Origin: Acidovorax temperans | Lineage (GTDB): Bacteria; Pseudomonadota; Gammaproteobacteria; Burkholderiales; Burkholderiaceae_C | Assembly (NCBI RefSeq): GCF_006716905.1 | Contig: NZ_VFPV01000002.1 | Span: 682,001-746,000 of the forward strand | Direction: 5' to 3' | DNA length: 64,000 bases | Part shown: positions 1-8,296 of the stretch, in pieces | How positions within the stretch are numbered: the first letter of the stretch is position 1 | How the letters are laid out: each line of letters begins with the position of its first letter | Program-made: the position numbers and the translations under genes | Notes under the pieces: model-generated | The model's input: only the letters and a program-made list of their open reading frames with translations | The model's database searches: none | What the model was told of the DNA's origin: nothing

Positions 1-2
1 TC

Positions 3-1667
3 AAGGCCGGTGGCACGGCGGTGGATGCCGCCGTGGCCGTGCAGGCCGTGCTGGGCCTGGTCGAGCCGCAGTCCAGCACCATCGCTGGCAGCGCCTTCAT
101 GATGTATTACGACGCCGCCAACAAGAAGGTGGTGGCCTATGACGGCCGCGAAACCGCACCCGCCGCCACCGGCTACTACCTGGCGCGGCAGGACCAAAGC
201 AATGCCTCGTCTCCCGCCCCCGTGCCCAGCGCGCGGCGCAGCGGCCGCTCCATTGGTGTGCCGGGCGTGATGCGCATGCTGGACATGGCCCACAAGGAAC
301 ACGGCAAGCTGGCCTGGGCGCCATTGTTTGACGAAGGCATTCGCCTGGCGTCATCGGGCTACAAGATCCCTGGCCGCATGGGCGACGCCATCCGCACCAA
401 CGCCGCCAACCTGCAGCTTGATGCCAACGCCGTGGCCGCCTACTTCAACGCCGACGGCACACCCAAGACCACAGGCACCGTGACCACCAACCTGCCTTAC
501 GCCCAGTCGCTGCGCACCCTGGCCACCGGCGGGGCCGATGCCATGTACTCCGGCCCTCTGGCGGAAGCCATCGTGGCCAAGGCCGCCCAATCGGTGGGCG
601 ACGATGCAGCCAAAACGCCTATCACCCCCAGCCTGATGACGGTCACCGACCTCAAGAACTACCAGGCCAAAAAGCGCGAGCCGGTGTGCACCACTTACCG
701 CAGCAGCTACTACATCTGCACCATGTCGCCACCGTCTTCGGGCGGCATCGCCATCGCGCAATCGCTGGGCATTCTGGAGAACTTCGACCTGTCTCAATAC
801 GGCCCCACCAACCCCAGCAACGAGGGCGGCGTGCCCAGTGTGATGGGCGTGCATTTGGTGTCCGAAGCCCAGCGCCTGGCCTATGCCGACCGCGACAAGT
901 ACGTGGCCGACACCGACTTCATTCCGCTGCCCGGTAACGGCGTGTCGTCGATGATCGACAAGGCCTACCTCAAGCAACGCGCATCGCTCATCAACCCCAA
1001 TGGCAATTCCATGGGCACGGCCACTGCGGGTAATTTGGGCAACGTGCCGTTAGGCGTGGACAAGACCGTGGAGAAGGGCACCACCCACTTCTCTATCGTC
1101 GATGCCTACGGCAACGTGGTGTCGATGACCTCCACCGTCGAATCCAGCATGGGCTCGTACCACATGGTGGGTGGCTTCCTGCTCACCAACCAGCTCACCG
1201 ACTTCTCGGCACAGCCCGTTGACGCCGCAGGCGTGCCCGTGGCCAACCGCGTCGCTCCCGGCAAGCGGCCCCGCAGCACCATGGCCCCGACCCTGGTCTT
1301 CAAGGGCACCGGCCCTGGCGACTTTGTGATGGCCACCGGCTCGCCCGGCGGCGGCACCATCATCCAGTACGTGCTCAAGACCGTGGTGGGTGCGCTGGAC
1401 TGGGGGCTCGATGCACAGCAGGCCACCTCGCTGGTGAACTTTGGCGCCACCAACAGCCCCACCACCAACGTGGACGGTGCCAATACCTCGCTGGATCTGA
1501 CCGCCCTGATCGACGGCCTCAAGGCCAAGGGCCACACGGTGAACAACGGCGCGCAGTCCAGCGGCGTCTCCACCATCATGCGGGTCAACCGCAATGGCCA
1601 GACCAAGCTGGAAGGCGGCGTGGATCCTCGCCGTGAGGGGATTGTGCTGGGCGATGGTGCCCTCTGA
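3..1667 (+). CDS. ggt: gamma-glutamyltransferase, 5' end outside window
   Basis: Gamma-glutamyl transpeptidase of the N-terminal nucleophile hydrolase family, normally a periplasmic enzyme that removes the gamma-glutamyl group from glutathione and related compounds. The frame is already open at base 3, so the signal peptide and the start of the small-subunit-distal part are missing; 554 residues are visible. The visible start matches the family segment A-G-G-x-A-V-D-A-A. The autoprocessing site is T-T-H-F-S at about 1080-1094, whose first Thr should become the nucleophile after self-cleavage. S-P-G-G-G near 1341 fits the oxyanion-hole region. One oddity is that the segment usually reading S-G-I-G-G-G reads S-T-I-A-G-S. 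A strong terminator follows 60 bases after the stop. Confidence 0.93.
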   Translation, partial: KAGGTAVDAAVAVQAVLGLVEPQSSTIAGSAFMMYYDAANKKVVAYDGRETAPAATGYYLARQDQSNASSPAPVPSARRSGRSIGVPGVMRMLDMAHKEHGKLAWAPLFDEGIRLASSGYKIPGRMGDAIRTNAANLQLDANAVAAYFNADGTPKTTGTVTTNLPYAQSLRTLATGGADAMYSGPLAEAIVAKAAQSVGDDAAKTPITPSLMTVTDLKNYQAKKREPVCTTYRSSYYICTMSPPSSGGIAIAQSLGILENFDLSQYGPTNPSNEGGVPSVMGVHLVSEAQRLAYADRDKYVADTDFIPLPGNGVSSMIDKAYLKQRASLINPNGNSMGTATAGNLGNVPLGVDKTVEKGTTHFSIVDAYGNVVSMTSTVESSMGSYHMVGGFLLTNQLTDFSAQPVDAAGVPVANRVAPGKRPRSTMAPTLVFKGTGPGDFVMATGSPGGGTIIQYVLKTVVGALDWGLDAQQATSLVNFGATNSPTTNVDGANTSLDLTALIDGLKAKGHTVNNGAQSSGVSTIMRVNRNGQTKLEGGVDPRREGIVLGDGAL

Positions 1668-1728
1668 TGGCAGCACAGGGCCATCGTTGGCGCACTGGCG
1701 CTGACTGAAGGCAGCCCTTGTGCTAAAC

Positions 1729-1760
1729 GGCGCACTGCGTGAGTAGTGCGCCTTTTTTTT
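1729..1760 (+). terminator. rho-independent terminator of ggt
   Basis: An 8-base stem (ggcgcact / agtgcgcc) closes a short loop and is followed directly by eight T residues on the plus strand. Its place just after the ggt stop makes it the end of that transcript. Confidence 0.88.
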
Positions 1761-1890
1761 GGCATATGCCGTGCCTGGCCGGGGCAAACGCTTGCGCAGT
1801 CGTGGGGCTGTCGCCGTAGGCTTGTGGTGCTCACTCAGGTGCTGGCATAGTGCGGCGCGCGCCGGTGTGGTTCGCACACGGCTCTGGCTG

Positions 1891-1952
1891 CATTTGCTAT
1901 TGAAGTTATAGCTGCTTGCGCTTTTTGGGTGGGCGCAAGCGCGCTTTTTGAG
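1891..1952. repeat. AGCGCT-type palindromic repeat copy 1
   Basis: A tgctattgaagttatagctg block is followed by a gcttgcgc / gcgcaagc hairpin and a T-run. It belongs to the repeat family seen at 3671, 15105, 21351, 27676, 35020, 43718, 51471 and 61245. It lies between the converging ends of ggt and priA, where it could end transcription from either side. The rest of the gap 1668-2004 holds no gene that I can support. Confidence 0.7.
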
Positions 1953-2004
1953 GGTGTCTTGCGCAAGGCTGGCAGCCCTTGCCAAGAAGCACCCGCATCG
2001 CCCC

Positions 2005-4170
2005 TCAAATCGTCAGCGGGTCCACATCCACCAGCCAGCGTATCAAGCCCTTGTGCTCGCGGTTGTGGCGGGTGGTTTGCAGGATGGGCTGCCACGCGGT
2101 CAGAAAGCGTTGCAGGGCCGCGCGGCTGGGGCTTTCCATGAGCATTTGGGCGCGTTCCACATTGGCCACGCGCTGGATGGTGAGCGGCACGGGGGGGAAC
2201 AGCGTCACGGCCTCCAGCCCCGGCAGTGCAGCCGCGTGGGCGGCGGCGGTGGCAGCCTGCAAAAAGCCCTGTGCGGCCTCTTGTGTGCGGGCATCGGCGC
2301 GCACCAGGGCCTGGTAAGCGAACGGAGGCATGGCCGCCTCTTCGCGTTCTTTCAACTGCTGCGCGGCAAAGGCTTCGTAGTCGTGCCTGCGCAGCGCTTC
2401 GTACACCGCGTGCTGGGGGTGAAAGGTTTGCACCCACATCTCGCACGGTGTGCCCTGGGCCGCCATGTAGGCGGCGTCGCGGCCGGCGCGGCCAGCGGCC
2501 TGCATCAGCAGCGCGAACAGCCGTTCGGGCGCGCGGAAGTCACTGCTGAACAACGCGCCATCGGGTTGCACGGCAGCCACGAGGGTGATGCGGCGGAAGT
2601 CGTGGCCCTTGGCGATCATTTGCGTGCCCACCAGCACGTCCACTTCGCCCGCGTGCACTTGGGCCAGTTGCGCCTCCAGCGCGCCCTTGGCCTTGGTGGT
2701 GTCGGCATCGATGCGCGCTACGCGGGCGGCGTTGCCATCGGGGCGCTGCACGTTGCGCAGCAGGGCGGCCAGTTGTTCTTCGAGTTGTTCGGTGCCCCGG
2801 CCCATGGCGTGGATGTCAGGGCTGCCGCAGGTGGGGCAGTGGTGGGGCACGCGCACGGTGAAGCCGCAGTGGTGGCAGCGCAGGGTGCGGTCCGTCTTGT
2901 GGAAGACCTGGTGCGCGCTGCAGTGCGGGCAGTCGCTTTTCCAGCCGCAGTCCACGCAATGCAGCACGGGCGCGTAGCCCCGGCGGTTGAGCAGCACCAT
3001 GCTCTGCTCGCCCCGCGCCACGCGTTCGGTGATGGCTTGCAGCAGCGGCGCGCTGAACACGGCGCGCCGGGGCTGCTGGTTCATGTCCACCCGGCGCACG
3101 CTGGCCAGGGCGCCCGCGCCAATGCGGCTGGGCATGTGCAGCCGCAGGTAGCGGCCGCCTTCGGGGTCTTCGGGCGTGGGGGGGCGGCTGGCGTGCCAGC
3201 TTTCCAGTGATGGCGTGGCGGAGCCCAGCAGCACTTTGGCGCCCTGCTCGCGACCGCGCCAGATGGCCAGATCGCGCGCCGAATAGCGGGCCCCTTCCTG
3301 CTGCTTGTAGCTGGGGTCGTGCTCTTCATCGACCACGATGAGCTTGAGCCCTGGCAGGCTGGCAAACACCGCCATGCGTGTGCCCAACACGATGCGCGCC
3401 GTGCCGCTGTGCGCTGCCAGCCAGCTTTTGAGGCGCTGCGGGTTGGTCATGCCGCTGTGCAGCGACACCACCGCGCCCGCGCCAAAGCGTGGCGCAAAGC
3501 GGCTGACAAAGCGCTCTTCCAACTGGGGCGTGAGGTTGATTTCGGGCACCATCACCAGCGCTTGCGCGGTGGGGTCGGCTTCCAGCATCTCTTGCACGCA
3601 GCGCAGGTACACCTCGGTCTTGCCGCTGCCGGTGCTGCCAAACAGCAGAAAGGGGCCAGGGTTTGAGGCAATTTGGGCTCTGGCGCTTTCCTGTTCAGCG
3701 GTAAGTGCTATGTTTTCAATAGCGGTTCCAGAATCATCTGCGGCCAGTGCCGGGCGGCGCAGGCGCCGTGCGAGCTGCTCGGGTTTCAGGTCGCGCAACT
3801 GGGGCGGCAAGGCGGCCAGTGCCACCTCGCCCAAAGCCCGCTGGTAATAGCGCGCCGTGAAGGCCACCAGGCGGCGCCAGGGCAAATCCAGCGGCGCCAC
3901 GCCTTCCAGCACGCCGCCGATGGCGCGCAGGGTGGCGCCGTCGGGCAGCTCGCCGGTGGCGGCATCGCTGTCCCACACCACGCCCAGCACCTCGCGGTTT
4001 CCCAAGGGAACGCGCACCAGCGTGCCGGGCGGCAGGGGCCGGTCGCAGGCATAGCTCAGCAAATCACCCACGCCGCTGTGCGACGGTGTGTGCAGGGCTA
4101 CCGGGGCGATGAAAGGGGAAGAAGCACTCAAGGCTCTGGCGTGAAAGGCAACGGGGGCTGTGATTGTCAC
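2005..4170 (-). CDS. priA: primosomal replication helicase PriA
   Basis: PriA restarts stalled replication forks: a superfamily 2 3'-to-5' DNA helicase that loads the primosome. It has an N-terminal DNA-binding domain, Walker A G-S-T-G-S-G-K-T at about residues 178-185, the D-E-E-H box (V-V-D-E-E-H-D-P-S), and the zinc-binding insert with paired cysteines (C-V-D-C-G-W, C-P-H-C, C-H-H-C, C-P-T-C). The C-terminus L-V-D-V-D-P-L is typical. I chose the GTG at 4170 (721 residues) over an ATG at 4251, because the extra 27 codons run into a dispersed repeat (element A) and lack homology to PriA. About 20 residues just before the Q-motif L-T-A-E-Q are encoded by an AGCGCT-type repeat. Confidence 0.95.
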   Translation of the reverse strand: MTITAPVAFHARALSASSPFIAPVALHTPSHSGVGDLLSYACDRPLPPGTLVRVPLGNREVLGVVWDSDAATGELPDGATLRAIGGVLEGVAPLDLPWRRLVAFTARYYQRALGEVALAALPPQLRDLKPEQLARRLRRPALAADDSGTAIENIALTAEQESARAQIASNPGPFLLFGSTGSGKTEVYLRCVQEMLEADPTAQALVMVPEINLTPQLEERFVSRFAPRFGAGAVVSLHSGMTNPQRLKSWLAAHSGTARIVLGTRMAVFASLPGLKLIVVDEEHDPSYKQQEGARYSARDLAIWRGREQGAKVLLGSATPSLESWHASRPPTPEDPEGGRYLRLHMPSRIGAGALASVRRVDMNQQPRRAVFSAPLLQAITERVARGEQSMVLLNRRGYAPVLHCVDCGWKSDCPHCSAHQVFHKTDRTLRCHHCGFTVRVPHHCPTCGSPDIHAMGRGTEQLEEQLAALLRNVQRPDGNAARVARIDADTTKAKGALEAQLAQVHAGEVDVLVGTQMIAKGHDFRRITLVAAVQPDGALFSSDFRAPERLFALLMQAAGRAGRDAAYMAAQGTPCEMWVQTFHPQHAVYEALRRHDYEAFAAQQLKEREEAAMPPFAYQALVRADARTQEAAQGFLQAATAAAHAAALPGLEAVTLFPPVPLTIQRVANVERAQMLMESPSRAALQRFLTAWQPILQTTRHNREHKGLIRWLVDVDPLTI
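3671..3726. repeat. AGCGCT-type repeat copy 2, inside priA
   Basis: The bases resemble the repeat at 15105 (aatttgggc.ctggcgc) and end in a gctatgttttcaatagc block. The copy sits in frame within priA and encodes the linker T-A-I-E-N-I-A-L just ahead of the helicase core. No frameshift or stop results. Confidence 0.5.
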
Positions 4171-4198
4171 CGCGCCGCCGTGGGGCAATCCCAAAATT

Positions 4199-4313
4199 CT
4201 GTGGATAACTTTGTTGAAAGCCTGTAGCGACCAGCGCCAAACCCGCGCCACTGCTGGCTTTGAACAGATTGCCCGGCAAATAGGCAGATTGAAAAAATCC
4301 TTCTAAATCAAGC
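4199..4313 (+). repeat. DnaA-box element A (pair 1, upstream copy)
   Basis: One of four copies of an element of about 115 bases. It opens with CTGTGGATAACTTTGTTGA, carrying a perfect DnaA box (TTATCCACA on the minus strand, 4200-4208). Further blocks lie at fixed distances from the first base: gcgccaaaccc at +35, ttgcccggcaaa at +70 and aatca at +107. It lies just upstream of the priA start. The copy shares the TTGAAAGCCTGT variant with element C. Confidence 0.75.
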
Positions 4314-4388
4314 AGATGAAGCGATTTTTGGCATTTTTTCTGTGGTATGCCGTACGCCATTTCCGCGTTGTCGGTGCAGCTGCGGCAC

Positions 4389-4399
4389 TGTGCATAAGT
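4389..4399 (+). promoter_or_regulatory. DnaA-box-like site TGTGCATAA between elements A and B
   Basis: The 11-mer tgtgcataagt contains TTATGCACA on the minus strand, which fits the DnaA-box consensus TTATNCACA. It starts 190 bases after the start of element A; the same 11-mer starts 188 bases after element C at 7904. It points the same way as the boxes in the elements. Confidence 0.5.
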
Positions 4400-4534
4400 G
4401 CAACAGCCTGCGGCGTCAAGCCCCCGGCGTGGATGGCCGTCAGATTTGCTGCGAAGGTAAAACTTGCGCCACTGGTTGCAGATGTGGTGCTAAGTTGTTG
4501 ATTTTTCTGATGCTTTTCCTGTCATTCAGAAAAT

Positions 4535-4649
4535 CTGTGGATAACTTTGTTGATATCGTCGGTATACCCGCTCCAAACCCTTGAAATGCTTGGGCCGGAG
4601 TACTTTGCCCACCAAATCGGCACAGGGCAGGTGGCTGTATGAATCAACC
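4535..4649 (+). repeat. DnaA-box element B (pair 1, downstream copy)
   Basis: The second element of the priA-hemE gap starts 336 bases after element A and has the same orientation. It has the DnaA box at 4536-4544, gctccaaaccc at +35, ttgcccaccaaa at +70 and aatca at +107. It shares the TTGATATC and GCTCC variants with element D. The gap 4171-4752 holds only these elements and the hairpin at 4655; I see no convincing gene. Confidence 0.75.
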
Positions 4650-4654
4650 ACTTA

Positions 4655-4738
4655 GCGCAGCGGCGGTGGGGCTGCAAAAGAATTTCAATCGGCCTGAGGG
4701 CCAGATTTGAAATTTTGATGCCTGCACCGCCGCTGTGC
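4655..4738 (-). terminator. large nested hairpin after hemE
   Basis: Outer arms of 14 bases (gcgcagcggcggtg / caccgccgctgtgc, one G-A/T mismatch) enclose an inner hairpin with arms aatttcaa / ttgaaatt and a ggcc / ggcc core. It lies 15 bases downstream of the hemE stop codon, so it probably ends or protects the hemE transcript. It lacks a clean T-run. Confidence 0.5.
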
Positions 4739-4752
4739 ACAACCGGCGTGGT

Positions 4753-5868
4753 TCAGCCGGCCTGGCGCTGCGAACGCGAGTAGCTGTGCACCGCCTCCAC
4801 CAGGGCTGCAACGTGCTCTGGCGGGGTGAACTGGCTGATGCCGTGGCCCAGGTTGAAGATGTGGGTGGGGCCGGTGGTGGTGCGGTCGGTGTGTGGCTTG
4901 CCAAAGCTATCCAGCACCTTGTGCACCTGCTGCACGATTTGCGCTGGCGGAGCGAACAGCACGTTGGGGTCGATGTTGCCTTGCAGCGCTTTGCCGGGGC
5001 CACCTGCCGTGCCACCCACAATGGCGCGGGCCTTGCCCAGGTTGGCCGTCCAGTCCAGGCCCAGCACTTCGCAGTCGATGTCCTTCATGTCTTCGAGCCA
5101 GATGCCGCCGCCCTTGGTGAAGACGATGCGCGGCACGTCCATGCCGTCCACGCCCGTGCGCTTGAGTTGGGCCAGCACCCGCTTGGTGTAGGCCAGGCTG
5201 AATTCCTGGAAGGCGCCATCGGCCAGCACGCCGCCCCAGCTGTCAAACACCATCACGGCTTGCGCGCCAGCGTCGATCTGCGCGTTGAGGTATGCGGCCA
5301 CGCTGTCGGCGTTCACGGCCAGGATGCGGTGCATCAGGTCGGGGCGGGCGTACATCAGGCTCTTGACCAGGCGGTAGTCGTCGCTGCCCTTGCCTTCGAC
5401 CATGTAGCAGGCCAGCGTCCAGGGGCTGCCCGAGAAGCCGATGAGCGGCACGCGGCCGTTGAGCGCCTTGCGGATGCTGGTCACGGCGTCGAACACGTAG
5501 CGCAGCTTGTCCATGTCGGGCACGGTCAGCTCGGCCACGGCGGCCTCGTCGCGCACCACCTTGGCAAAGCGGGGGCCTTCGCCCTCGGCAAACGACAGGC
5601 CCAGGCCCATGGCGTCAGGCACGGTGAGGATGTCGCTGAACAGGATGGCTGCGTCGAGCGGGAAGCGCTCCAGCGGCTGCAAAGTCACCTCGGTGGCGTA
5701 ATCCACGTTGGTGGCCAGACCCATGAAGCTGCCAGCCTGGGCGCGCGTTGCCTTGTATTCAGGCAGGTAGCGGCCCGCTTGGCGCATGAGCCACAGGGGG
5801 GTGTAGTCGGTAGCCTGGCGGCGGCAGGCGCGCAGGAAGGTGTCGTTGGTGAGTGGGGCGTAGCTCAT
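4753..5868 (-). CDS. hemE: uroporphyrinogen decarboxylase
   Basis: HemE decarboxylates the four acetate side chains of uroporphyrinogen III to give coproporphyrinogen III, in the cytoplasmic haem pathway. The 371-residue length is standard. Signatures are the substrate-binding segment [12 protein letters not shown] near residue 28, G-F-S-G-S-P-W-T-L, the F-D-S-W-G-G loop, and the C-terminal N-L-G-H-G-I. I chose the ATG at 5868 (M-S-Y-A-P-L-T-N-D), where homology begins, over the upstream ATG at 5901. An 87-base gap separates it from the upstream MFS gene on the same strand. Confidence 0.96.
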   Translation of the reverse strand: MSYAPLTNDTFLRACRRQATDYTPLWLMRQAGRYLPEYKATRAQAGSFMGLATNVDYATEVTLQPLERFPLDAAILFSDILTVPDAMGLGLSFAEGEGPRFAKVVRDEAAVAELTVPDMDKLRYVFDAVTSIRKALNGRVPLIGFSGSPWTLACYMVEGKGSDDYRLVKSLMYARPDLMHRILAVNADSVAAYLNAQIDAGAQAVMVFDSWGGVLADGAFQEFSLAYTKRVLAQLKRTGVDGMDVPRIVFTKGGGIWLEDMKDIDCEVLGLDWTANLGKARAIVGGTAGGPGKALQGNIDPNVLFAPPAQIVQQVHKVLDSFGKPHTDRTTTGPTHIFNLGHGISQFTPPEHVAALVEAVHSYSRSQRQAG

Positions 5869-5955
5869 GGCCCCGATTGTCGCAGGCTGCGCGCCTGGCA
5901 CCGCATGGCCGCGTTTGCGCCAGCGCAGAAGATGGAGAGGCCGAGGGGCTTGGCC

Positions 5956-7536
5956 CTACCGCTCGGCAATGTAATGCGACATCGTTGTGGTTTGCCCAGG
6001 CGCCAGGAAGGCGCGTACTTCGGTCTCCAGCGTCTGGTCGGCCACCGTGGCGCGGGCGCGCTGGTGCAGGTAGTCGGCCCACGATTCGACGATAAAGCGC
6101 TCCACATACCGCGAGGGTTGCCCCAAGTCTTTGTAGACCCGCCAGAAGGTGGCGCCATCGCGCCGACGCGGCGCCTTCAGGCGGCTGATGGATTCCAGAA
6201 ACGCGGCATCGGTGCCGGGTGTGATGCGGTAGCCAATCTCCACCGCCACGGGGCCCGCCTCGGGCAAGGGCTCGGCTTCGATGAACAGTTCGTCCCAGGG
6301 GGTGGCGGGTGTCACTTCGTGCAACGCGCCCATGCGCAGCGGCATGGTGCGCGCCAGCAGCAGGCCCACGCCCATGGCAGCGGCGGCGGCGCATAGGGTG
6401 GGCGCCAGCCCGGCCACGTCAGACGCCGCGCCCCAAAACGCCGAGCCCAGCGCAAAAGCCCCCAGGGCTGCCACCATGTGCAGCGCCACCGCACGCGAAC
6501 GTACCCAGGGCGGGGCGCTGGCTTGCGTGGCGGTGTTGAAGGTGGACATCGCAGACATCCACGCCGCGCCGCCCAGCAGCATGGCCAGGTACACCAGGGG
6601 AGCGATTTTGGTCAGTGCCGCCACCACCATGGCCGCCGCAAAGACGAGGCCGCTGACCAGCACGATGGTGTCCAGGCTGAACCGTGCCCGCACCTTGCCC
6701 AGCACCAGCCCGGCGGTCACGGCCCCGGTGCCCAGGCAGCCCATGAGCAGGCCGAACCCCTGTGCGCCCGTGCCCAGCTGGCGCTGGGCAATCACCGGCA
6801 GCAGCGCCCACAGGGCCGAGCCCGCGGCGCCAAAGGCCATCACCCGCACCAGTTGCGCAAGGATCAGGTCGGAATGCCAGGCAAACCGCAAGCCGCTGAG
6901 CATGCCGCCCCACAAGCGCTCGGCCGGCAGGCGCGACGGTGGATGGGCCTTGGGGGGCCAGCGGCGAATGGACTCCCAAATCACCAGGGTGGACAAGACC
7001 GAGATGGCAAACACCCACCCCGCCCCCCAATGCGCAAACACCAGCCCGGCCAGCGTGGGCCCCACGGCGCGGGCCGCGTTGTAGGCAATGCTCACGGCCG
7101 TGATGGCCTGCGGCCACTCATCGCGCGGCACCGGGTCGATCACTGAGGAATTCCACGCGGGCGTCAGCATGGCCGTGCAGCATCCGCCCACAAACACCAG
7201 CAGCAGCACCGTGGCGGGGCCGCCCCAACCCAGCAGCACCAGCAGCGTCAGCAGGGAAAAAGCGGCGGTTTGGGCGATCAGCGCCCCGGAGATGAGGCGT
7301 CGGCGGTCGTTGGTGTCGGCCAATACGCCGGCGGGCAGGGCCAGCAAAAACATGGGCAGAAACACGGCCGTCTGCACCAGCGCTGCCAGGAATGAAGAAC
7401 CGGTCAGCTCCACCATCAGCCAGGCCGCTGCCATGGCCTGCATGCCATTGCCCACAAAGAACACCCCCCCGCACAGCCAAAGCCCCCGGAAAGCAGGTTG
7501 GCGCAGGGGGCTCCACAAGGAGGTAGAAGAAGACAT
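5956..7536 (-). CDS. MFS transporter, EntS/MFS_3 type
   Basis: A 526-residue inner-membrane permease with about 12 hydrophobic segments over the first 410 residues. It resembles the MFS_3 (enterobactin-exporter-like) family: the N-terminal L-W-S-P-L-R-Q-P-A-F-R motif, then N-G-M-Q-A-M-A-A-A-W-L-M, and the loop D-T-N-D-R-R-R. The last 100 residues form the soluble tail found in this family, which looks like an antibiotic-biosynthesis-monooxygenase-like ferredoxin fold. The substrate cannot be told from sequence. The ATG at 7536 is chosen because the 46 upstream in-frame residues are arginine-rich and unlike a transporter. Confidence 0.85.
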   Translation of the reverse strand: MSSSTSLWSPLRQPAFRGLWLCGGVFFVGNGMQAMAAAWLMVELTGSSFLAALVQTAVFLPMFLLALPAGVLADTNDRRRLISGALIAQTAAFSLLTLLVLLGWGGPATVLLLVFVGGCCTAMLTPAWNSSVIDPVPRDEWPQAITAVSIAYNAARAVGPTLAGLVFAHWGAGWVFAISVLSTLVIWESIRRWPPKAHPPSRLPAERLWGGMLSGLRFAWHSDLILAQLVRVMAFGAAGSALWALLPVIAQRQLGTGAQGFGLLMGCLGTGAVTAGLVLGKVRARFSLDTIVLVSGLVFAAAMVVAALTKIAPLVYLAMLLGGAAWMSAMSTFNTATQASAPPWVRSRAVALHMVAALGAFALGSAFWGAASDVAGLAPTLCAAAAAMGVGLLLARTMPLRMGALHEVTPATPWDELFIEAEPLPEAGPVAVEIGYRITPGTDAAFLESISRLKAPRRRDGATFWRVYKDLGQPSRYVERFIVESWADYLHQRARATVADQTLETEVRAFLAPGQTTTMSHYIAER

Positions 7537-7715
7537 GGCAGCAAAGTGGGGCAGGAAACCGCTGGGGCAGCGGCGGCGGCAGATAGTACGGTGAAGGGCG
7601 TGCCCACCGAGCGTGACAGCATATCGCCGTGCGACCAAGCTTGCACGAACCCTGCGTGCTTGGCGTGACGGCACAAGGCTTCACCCCCTGCAGTGGAAAA
7701 AGCGATTCAGAGTTT

Positions 7716-7829
7716 CTGTGGATAACTTTGTTGAAAGCCTGTCGGTACCCGCGCCAAACCCGCATGCCACAAGGCTTTGCACACATTGCCCACCAATTCA
7801 GCAATTCAAAAAAACGTTATGAATCAATC
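7716..7829 (+). repeat. DnaA-box element C (pair 2, upstream copy)
   Basis: It has the same block order as element A: DnaA box at 7717-7725, gcgccaaaccc at +35, ttgcccaccaat at +70 and aatca at +106. It shares the TTGAAAGCCTGT variant with element A. It lies in the 760-base gap between the MFS gene and nhaR, which holds no gene I can support. Confidence 0.75.
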
Positions 7830-7903
7830 ATCTGAGGCGGAAATGGTGCTTTTTGTGTGCTAGCCAGTGACGCTATTTGTCTGACACTCTGCATACAAAA
7901 ATG

Positions 7904-7914
7904 TGTGCATAAGT
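7904..7914 (+). promoter_or_regulatory. DnaA-box-like site TGTGCATAA between elements C and D
   Basis: The 11-mer tgtgcataagt is identical to that at 4389 and lies at nearly the same distance (188 against 190 bases) from its upstream element. The surrounding bases 7830-8028 are visibly richer in A+T than the coding DNA. Confidence 0.5.
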
Positions 7915-8028
7915 CAAGGGTCGAGCGACGGAGGGGGTGCTGGATTTGCGCCGTCTTTTTCAAAAAAATATGCATAAAGCGACGCAAGTGGTTGATTCAT
8001 CGGGGATTTTGGGGAAAGTCCAGAATTT

Positions 8029-8143
8029 CTGTGGATAACTTTGTTGATATCACCCCCGCGTACGCTCCAAACCCGCGTGGATACGCGCTTTCATTGGTTT
8101 GCCTAGCAAAAAGGCATTTCCAAACATCGTAAGTAAATCAATG
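8029..8143 (+). repeat. DnaA-box element D (pair 2, downstream copy)
   Basis: The fourth element starts 313 bases after element C in the same orientation. It has the DnaA box at 8030-8038, gctccaaaccc at +35, ttgcctagcaaa at +70 and aatca at +107. It shares the TTGATATC and GCTCC variants with element B. Confidence 0.75.
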
Positions 8144-8244
8144 ACTTACAGAGTTTTTGCGAAATGCACAGGCCCACGCTCCTGCTTCTTCAGGAGCCGG
8201 GCAATCACCCTTGCTGAATGTGCGTAACCTGAGGTACGGGGTGG

Positions 8245-8278
8245 CGTTCGCGCAGCCCCGCGCGGGGCTGCGCGAACG
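8245..8278 (-). terminator. perfect 34-base GC-rich palindrome after nhaR
   Basis: Two 17-base arms (cgttcgcgcagccccgc and its exact complement) abut with no loop. It lies 18 bases downstream of the nhaR stop and could end that transcript, though no T-run follows on either strand. A DNA-binding site is the alternative. Confidence 0.5.
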
Positions 8279-8296
8279 GATTCTCTCGGCTGGTTC

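Noticed and set aside
4171-4251. A longer priA starting at the ATG at 4251.
   Set aside because: The added 27 residues run through element A and have no resemblance to the PriA N-terminus.
4316-4501. A 61-residue frame resembling a lipoprotein signal (ending I-S-A-T-A-C) in the priA-hemE gap.
   Set aside because: It has no convincing ribosome site, the part after the cysteine looks like nothing, and the frame covers the element pair spacer, whose base pattern (tgtgcataagt) is better explained as noncoding.
4199-8143. The chromosomal replication origin.
   Set aside because: DnaA boxes occur, but dnaA, dnaN, gidA or other origin neighbours are absent, and the boxes belong to repeated elements at two separate gaps.
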